Below, in pieces: positions 56,657-64,000 of a stretch of DNA of 64,000 nt. The notes beneath the pieces were generated by a model, which searched no databases, was not told the origin of the DNA, and worked only from the letters and a program-made list of their open reading frames with translations. Within the stretch, counting starts at the first letter, position 1, and the number at the start of each line of letters is the position of its first letter. The translations under genes were made by a program, and so were the position numbers. Source of the DNA: Setophaga petechia (Eukaryota > Chordata > Aves > Passeriformes > Parulidae); NCBI GenBank assembly GCA_024362935.1, contig JANCRA010000014.1, positions 10,719,258 through 10,783,257 on the forward strand, written 5' to 3'.

Positions 56657-59630
56657 TAAAATGGAAACTCTACAACTGAAGAAAATAAAAGACTTGCTTT
56701 TTGCCTACCCTGCCTTCCTACAGACAGCACTGCAAGGACTGTCAGAGAAGTGTCTCCTTTTACTTGGATCCATTGCTACAACCAATTCCTCACCAGAGAG
56801 TGCAGTTATCTCTTCAGTGGGGAAAAGATAACAGATCCTGTAATTTTGCAGCTGAAGGAGGGCCCCTCATTCAGCTGTTTTAGCATTACCTTGGGTAATG
56901 TCTCTGAGAGCAGAAGCAAGAAGGTTGCAGGAGTTCTGCTCTCCCAAAGGTTTTGTCCTGTGAGCCCTACAGAGGATGGACACTGTGCCTTCCTGTGCTG
57001 CTCCCACATCCTGCAGCCCTTGCATTGGGCCAATTATTCTGCCTCACTGCATTTGGAGCTTATGATTACAGTGACAATTAATCAAAACCTAGTCTGGGTC
57101 AGTCATGGTTGAACTATCAGGCTGTGGGTTGTAGCCAAGCCTTCTGCCAGGGCTGGGTGCCCACCCCATCTCTATGTACAAAATTTGTCCTTAGTGGCTG
57201 ATTTACATGGGGTTTGTAGTACAGGAGGCTTTACTTTGCATTTGCAAAGCCCTGCCCAGGCTCACAGATGACTGACAGAAGACAGACAGAAGGAAGCCAA
57301 CATTTCCACTCTTCCCTCCATGCACTCATTTCTATTCCTTACAGCCAACACCACATTCTAGCTGCAAACCCAATCTGCCAGGCTAGCACATCTATAATGA
57401 GAGAAACATAAGAAACAACTAAAATCCTGGCATACTACACATAAGACCATTTTTTACATTTATCCAGCTGTGCATAAAGTAATATTAGCAAAACTGGTAC
57501 TTGTTTTTAAAGCATTGGCTAATATATTTATGTGCAAAGAAGGATATATGTGGTATGATCATCTATTGCAAATAATTCTGGTGTGCTCCCAAAGAAAGAA
57601 TTTCAATTTAAATTATTTATTCAACATTCCATACTAAATCATATAATAAAATACGATTTCTACACAGAAAATAGATTTATTGCACACAGATGTGCTAAAA
57701 TCAAAACATCTGCACATGAAAAATCATCAATACCACAATATTTTATCTACTTTGCGCATATAAAGCAACCAACTAATTGCTTTCTGAAAAATTCAGGGCA
57801 GAAATTTAGTGCACCAAATATTTATGGGTTAAAAAGAAATGTAGTAATTACAGAATCCTGTATCACTTCCATTTGTACACAGTATATTGGGTGTAGGCAC
57901 ATGCCATCAGACCTCAAGTAATGCTTTGTAGATTGATGAAGTCTGACTCAAACAATATGTCACAACAGGAGCCTGACAACTGAAAGCATGCTTAATGCAA
58001 ACTTGCAAAGTCTTCCAAAAGAATGCTAGATTTTTAGCCACTTAATGGTTTGAGCAGTAGGCTCTTTTTACTGCTACTGAAATGAAATACTTCAGTAAAA
58101 CCCTTGTCATTTACAGATGTCCTTCTTTATCAAAATCATGCACCATTTTTCGTTCATTTACAAAATCAGATGAAACTGAGCTGGATCCTTTACTTTTTCC
58201 TAACTGGCTGCAATTAGTAGCTAGATGTTATTGAGCAGGACTGTTGAATATGTTCCCCCTGCATCTAATCTCTTTTGCAGTGTTCTGTGTCAAGCTATAA
58301 CCTTAGCAAACATCTCCATTTATTATTTTTGCTAGAAAGGTTCATAACATCTTGGCAATGTGTGTGATTTTTGTTTCTGTCTGGCTACTAGACACTAAAG
58401 TAATTTGGGAAATTTCTTAAGATGTCTTCAGACACTCTTCAGCATGATGTTAATTCTGAATTTATGTTTCCATAGAGCACTATATGTAACACTAGAACAG
58501 CACTTTAGTACTTTATCCACATATAAAACTGTTGGCTGTAAAAAATTCAAGCAATATAGAAGGTAGTTGAGTTGTGTGGAAAAAAACATCTTATAAAGTT
58601 AAAATATTGACTGAAGTTTGGGGAAAAGTATTCTTGCTTATTTTAAAATATAGATTTAAAGAGCAAGGATAGAGGTGGAGAAATTTGATTATCAAATATA
58701 ATTTTAAGTCTTCTTTCCTTTAGAAAACTAAGTATCTATGAGGATGGCTTTTGTACAGTGGGAAGAGATTTTAAAATTAAAGAAATGCGCTACATTTTAT
58801 CCTAAGATGTTTTCTTAAATATTTGATGGATGCAGGTGCCTGACTCTACAGCTTACATGACACATCTGATCTTCTCAGATAACAATACTACCATGCTCAT
58901 TTTTATTTAATAAATCCTCTGTCAAAAAAAAAAAGTTTCTATGTAGAGTGTATGATTTGAAGGAATAGGCAAATTGTGACACTTGGGCAGCTGTTGCTGT
59001 TCCTAAACAAGGCACCACAGCAGAGCTGCAGCAGTCTGTAGGAGGGATGGATACAAAGGGACTTACATTTGGTTTGTGGTCAATGTAGAAAAGACAATGG
59101 AAGAGAAGTGAATATCCCAAGCATACCTGTTGTGTAGCACCAGCCTGGAAATCAGTCTCACTGGACAAATTTCCCTAAGGAATATTTCACCTAGGCAAGG
59201 GAAGGAGAACTGTTTCTTTTCCACTATGCTTATGGAAGGTATTCCATCTCAAGCCATTTAAAGGAGAGGTGGCCTTTCACATTGGGTATTGGAACTGGTA
59301 CTGCAACAACCCAAATTATCAGCTCTTTAGCTGTACTTTCTCCACATGTGTTAATTAAAAAAAAAGGCTTTTAAAAGAGCCTCATACCAGAAACTGTTAA
59401 TTTTTCAGCTGTGTATTATCTGAGGCAGCTTCCACATGCCTCTCCAAGCCTTTGAAACCTCATGGCACATCTGCCCCATAACAGCATTTACAGATGTTCT
59501 TTTTCTGACATGTGTAAGATGTCTGGACTTACACTATTAGCATTGCAAGCTCTTTGAAATCTTGCCTGACCTCTATATAAGAGCTCATAGAAAAGAAAAA
59601 TTAATATTTTTTATCCTCCTTAGTAAGAAT
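56657..59630. other. Intergenic, nothing recognised
   Basis: This is AT-rich single-copy sequence. Open frames of up to 120 codons lack domains or splice context. Confidence 0.4.
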
Positions 59631-59639
59631 CAAATGAAC

Positions 59640-59900
59640 ATGTAAATACATTAGTATGAAAAATGTATGTCAAATTCTCCTAAATTAGGAAATTGAGTAA
59701 AAAGCAACATCAGTGTTTTATTGCACCTAATTCAATAAACCCAATAGCTAAAGAATCTTGTGATTTTATTTTGCTGCACGGAGTCATAAGTGTCGTGATA
59801 TTTTCAAATTAGATACTTTGTCAATTAATAGTACTTGTTTCATTTTGGAACCAGCTTTTATCACATCTGAAATCAGCTGAGAATCTGAAAGAGGAAAAAA
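59640..59900. promoter_or_regulatory. Candidate conserved non-coding element
   Basis: This AT-rich block has clustered TAAT motifs and retained CpGs (TTGCTGCACGGAG, GTGTCGTGATATT) together with TTTATTGCACCTAATTCAAT. It is an enhancer candidate by appearance only. Confidence 0.3.
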
Positions 59901-62900
59901 AGATAAAGGTGTAGTTTCCAGGTCTGCCTGGGGATGCAATGCTCAGTTTAGGATGGTGCAGCAACACAGGTGAGCTGGAGAAGGTTAACAGAAAATGGCT
60001 ATAAACTGGTTATCAGAGGCTTGTTCAGGCTTTAAAAGCACTGACCCAGAGAAACATCTTGATTTGGGGATATAAACTGCCAACATCAGGATTAAGGATT
60101 GCAAAAGACTGAAAAAATCTTTTCCAAGGTGTCTCCTGCAGCCTTGCTGTGTTCCAGCTTTTTCTTTTTGAGAACTCCATGGCAGTCTCCCACTCTGAGG
60201 AAAGGTGTCTGCTCTGCAGTGCTGCCATGCACAATCCACACCTGTGTTTGTGGAGGTTTTGTGGATTCATAGGCTGTACTGCTGGAAACTGCTGAGTTAC
60301 CTTTTCCTTTCCTGCCATAGTTGCAGTTGTAATTGGTGAGAAGGGTTTGATGATGGGACACAAATCCTTGGATAGCTGGGCACTGGGTTTGGACAAACCT
60401 TGAGGAAAGCTCTGGGAGACCTTCTTCATCACCCTTTAGAAAGCCATTCTCCATGCTGACACTTATGCTCAATCAACTCTGATAACCCAAACTTAAAACC
60501 CATGACTGGATCTAAGACTGGAGATTCTGAATAGAATCTCTTTAATATGAATTTTAGAGGAACACCAACAAAATTTGGCTACCATCAGACTGTAAGAAAC
60601 CCCAGCCATATCTCCTGGCACTAAAGCAGTTTTGTTGCAAACCGTAAAAGAATGTGAAGTCTTTTCCTCTATCATTATTATTTATGGCACTGAACAAACA
60701 TAATCTTTCAGTCACAGATCATGTTATCAATTTTACATGTGTAGAGCTACACATATATGTGAAGAAAAACAGCTAAAAGAGGTGTAAGCATGTAAACACT
60801 TTTGCAATAAAGACAGATAAATGTCAGCAAGCTCTACTTTAAATGAAATAAACTGACAGATTAAAACATTCAACATGGGACTTCAGATCAGCTCTTGTTT
60901 TGTTTTTCTGTGTTCCAGGAATCTTTCCCTAGCAGCCCAGTACCTTCCTTCCTGGTTTTCTTTTCTCAAATTTGGCTATGGCTTGCCAATGGAAAGACAG
61001 TGATTTTATTTAATGTTGTTGATTAGCATTCAAAAAATATTTTTCTTTAAAACTCCTCTAGCTTCTATTTCAAGGTTTTTTCTGACTAGTACATTTCAAT
61101 CATTTTAGGAAAATGGATGGAGGTAAAATAAGAAAAACATAAGAAATTGCTAAGTTCAGCAATGCAATTAACGGAGCCATCATCGGCAGTCTGAAAGAAG
61201 ACAATCAATGGCTGGAAGGTGACCTGGCTTCAGAGTTTTCTGCCATAGCAATCAATATTATCCTTACTGCAGACAGACTAACTCCAGATATGTGAGGTTT
61301 CATCTCAATGGTTTTTATTCTTGTATAAATACCTTAAATAAATAGCACAAGAAGAACACCTAGGGCTACTTTCAATTACATCCCTATCATGCAAAGGTGA
61401 AAGCAGTTCCACTTGGTAGAATTTGCCCTTCTGTTCAGGAAAAGACACTTTCAAAAGGAAAAAGGAACTTAATGAAGTGTTATTTACACACTGTGCAAAT
61501 TTACATTATGCTGTTCTCACAATAGCAGAAACCATTTCTACTTGGAGAGAATCTAGCTTTAGTAAACAGGCAAATTTTTATGATTTCTTTTGTTTCCAAC
61601 TGAAACTTCATGGACCACTGATTCTAACTCCTTGCTATCTTAATAACAATAAAAACAGTCCCAAAGCAAGTACTATTTGCCCAAGACACATTTTGGATTT
61701 TTTCCTTCAGAAAATACATTATCATTCCATTAGAGATTATATGAAAAATGTAAAAAAAATCATAAAGCTTTATCTTCAACCATTTTTTTGATCTAACATG
61801 TAAACACATAAAAAATTAGTGCATAGTTCTGAGTCACAAAATAATACAGAACTATTGACAAAAAATTGGCTTTAGTTGTTGTTCACTGGTAAGGTTACTT
61901 ATGCTTGGACTAATTTATTCAAGACTGCACTGGGCAGATCATTTACAGAGCTCTTCAATGTTTTTCATATATGCAAGGTCTCATCAGCATTAAGACTCTT
62001 TTTCATCTCTACACCCAGACCAGCTCCTACAGAAGCCTGTGGGAGTCTTTCCATCTGCAGACAAAGAACTGCAAGTTTCTTTCAAGTACCCTTCGTTAAT
62101 TTGAGACAGACTAAGAAAATCCCTTACAACTCAGAAAAAGAGTTCCAGTAATCTAGTAACTAACTTCCATGCCAGGCACAATATTCTCCAGATATGGCCC
62201 AAATAAAGGCAATAAGATAAAATTCTTAAGATAGAGTGTATTTGTAAGGAACAGTGACACACTGTTCAATTTATATGAAATCAAATATTTGAACAGTAGT
62301 GCGTGACCTCAGAATTAGAAAATATATTTTTAATTATCTGAGCCAACACATCTTAGTGGCTCCTTATGGTACACAGATTGTGAGAGAGTTGGGCACCTTC
62401 TCCAGAGCCCTGAGCACGGGGTGACCCCAGCCAGGACAAGGTTTGTGCCAAGGCTGAGCCCTGCCCTGCTCACAGCTCAGAGGAGCAGCTCGTGGCCTCC
62501 CCATGAACATGTGCAAACACAGACAAGTGGCACGAGTTGTGGAGTTATTTTCAGATTTGTTTTGTGGTAACTGTATTTGCAGCAAATAATGGAAATGTTA
62601 TACTAACTATGAAAAGCATGCCCATGGCCCCAGGGACAGACAAGTACATTTTATACTAAAATTACCATGTGCTTCTGGCCCTTAATTCAGCAAGCTACAC
62701 CATACACATCACATCCTTACACAAGGGTATATGTAAGCACATGCTTAAGGATAAGTGCATCATTAATTTTTTTGTATCTGGGATAGGAGGAGCAAAATAA
62801 GTAATTTAGATACGTGGTATGTTTAGGAGAAGGACAGCAAATCTCATCCATACTCGAAAAACCCCCTAGACAATAAACTTCCAATGCTAACCAAATGCCT

Positions 62901-63374
62901 GTTTCAAATTATGCCCCAATCCTCCACCAACCCTTTCAATCTCAAAGAGCTTTAGCAACAAAAAAGATAGAAAAAAGTTAAAAACCAAACAGAATGGAAT
63001 TATATACTCAGGAACATTATTTGTGCTACAGTAGTGAATGTTATATTCCTTGGGTAAAGGAAAAAACAATAGTCAAATTGCTTTGTTAATGCAAGATTAT
63101 AAAGTATCTATTGAAAGCACAGAACTATTTTGTCTCTGATAAATAGGATTTTTAAAATTCTACTTTTCAAGGAGCATGATCACCAAGCTTTCTTGCTGCT
63201 AGAGCCTATTAAAGAACCTCAAATTTTCTGAGCAAAGCACTTTTAACAGCCGATAAACACATACAAATGTAATGTGGTTTTAAATGTACAGATCTAAGTT
63301 ATCAAAAGTAAATTAATTTGATTTCAGCTCTAATAATCTCAATATGATATACATTTGATGCTTAACTTCATGAC
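59901..63374. other. Intergenic, one candidate element near 61150-61310
   Basis: No gene is seen. About 61150-61310 combines GCAATTAACGGAGCCATC, ATCGGCAGTC and AGCAATCAATATTATCC motifs and looks constrained. The remainder is ordinary AT-rich sequence, with a GC-richer patch at 62395-62510. Confidence 0.35.
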
Positions 63375-63589
63375 TTAGGAAAAAGTTCTTCACTCAGAGG
63401 GTTGTTGGGTGCTGGAGCAGCTCCCCAGGGCAGTGGTCACAGCCCCAGGCCTGACAGAGCTCAAGAAATGTTTGGACAAGGCTCTCAGGCACAGGGTGTG
63501 ACTCCTGGGGTGTCCTGAGCAGGGCCAGGAGCTGCACTCAATGATCCTTGAGGGTCCCTCCCAGCTCAGTATAATCTGTGATTCTGTGG
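63375..63589 (+). mobile_element. CR1 LINE 3' end, 5'-truncated
   Basis: The sequence follows the avian CR1 3' region: AAAAAGTTCTTCACTCAGAG, GCTGGAGCAGCTCCCCAGGG, CAGTGGTCACAGC, GGACAAGGCTCTCAGGCAC, ACTCAATGATCCTTGAGGGT, and a terminal pair of degenerate ATTCTGTG units. It resembles the CR1-J-like subfamilies common in birds. It is about 215 bases long, truncated at the 5' side as usual, and contains only the 3' end region with no reverse-transcriptase coding part. Confidence 0.93.
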
Positions 63590-64000
63590 CTTGTATTCTT
63601 AAGAGTAATAGCCTTTGATTCACGACACTTGAAATGAAGAATGGCAACCACAGCTTCAGTACATTTAAACATGTCAGTAGTCTTACCAACTTTGATTAAA
63701 CTACTTACATGTTGAAAGTTGGGCAGATGCTTTAGTAATTAGCTGGACTGGGCACAAAACCCAGTAAATGTAGTTAAATTTCTTCATGTTCCATTATACA
63801 GAAATCAAGGCATAAAAATTTTTAATGAACATCAGAGAACTGTGTCAGCATTGTTCTAGGAGAACTACAGATTTGTACAGTTTAGATATATTCTAATTTA
63901 AAGATTTCCACAATAGGGAATTAAAAAGACCTGAATTATAATTCCTTTAATGGCAGATCACTTGATAACACTGCCATCTCTAGCAGTTCTATTTTAAAAT
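63590..64000. other. Intergenic, right edge
   Basis: This is AT-rich single-copy sequence with no gene or repeat that I recognise. Confidence 0.4.

Noticed and set aside
14351..64000. FTO exons on the minus strand
   Set aside because: I looked for the conserved FTO C-terminal exon phrases and found none. FTO probably lies beyond the right edge.

Overview
The window is vertebrate nuclear DNA, most likely from a bird. The evidence is one intron-containing homeobox gene with vertebrate splice sites and a poly(A) signal, a cluster of CpG islands around it, a sauropsid-style CR1 LINE 3' end near the right edge, and old MIR-type SINE relics. It contains one protein-coding gene that I can support: IRX3, an Iroquois-class TALE homeodomain transcription factor. 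It lies on the + strand in four coding exons (9937-10158, 10638-11742, 12252-12318, 13053-13107), with no frameshift, and encodes 482 residues.

Layout. Positions 1-9700 are the upstream flank. Three CpG islands (about 450-1730, 3600-4260 and 6120-7340) alternate with AT-rich stretches that resemble conserved regulatory DNA. The first island holds a 34-bp GC-rich minisatellite of about ten copies. The proximal promoter and 5' leader (about 9390-9936) contain CCAAT-, TATA-like and CRE-like motifs, long homopurine runs, a 9-codon upstream ORF and a 70-nt pyrimidine tract that ends at the Kozak site. IRX3 occupies 9937 to about 13415, inside the largest CpG island. It has a short 3' UTR with two Pumilio-type sites and overlapping AATAAA hexamers. 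A further CpG island follows at about 13440-14350.

From about 14.4 kb to the right edge I see no gene. This roughly 50-kb desert contains simple repeats, two MIR-like SINEs, one clear CR1 and one weak CR1 relic, a perfect 26-bp hairpin, and several stretches that look like conserved non-coding elements. In other vertebrates IRX3 and FTO are convergent neighbours separated by a regulatory desert, so the right side is probably the FTO side. I found no FTO exon here. The conserved-element calls are visual inferences that need an alignment to confirm.

I found no prokaryotic-type system, CRISPR array, RNA gene, or convincing new protein family. The most useful observations concern IRX3 itself (a His10 tract, stop codons just inside introns 2 and 3, paired Pumilio sites), the promoter-side minisatellite, the hairpin and the preserved MIR elements.
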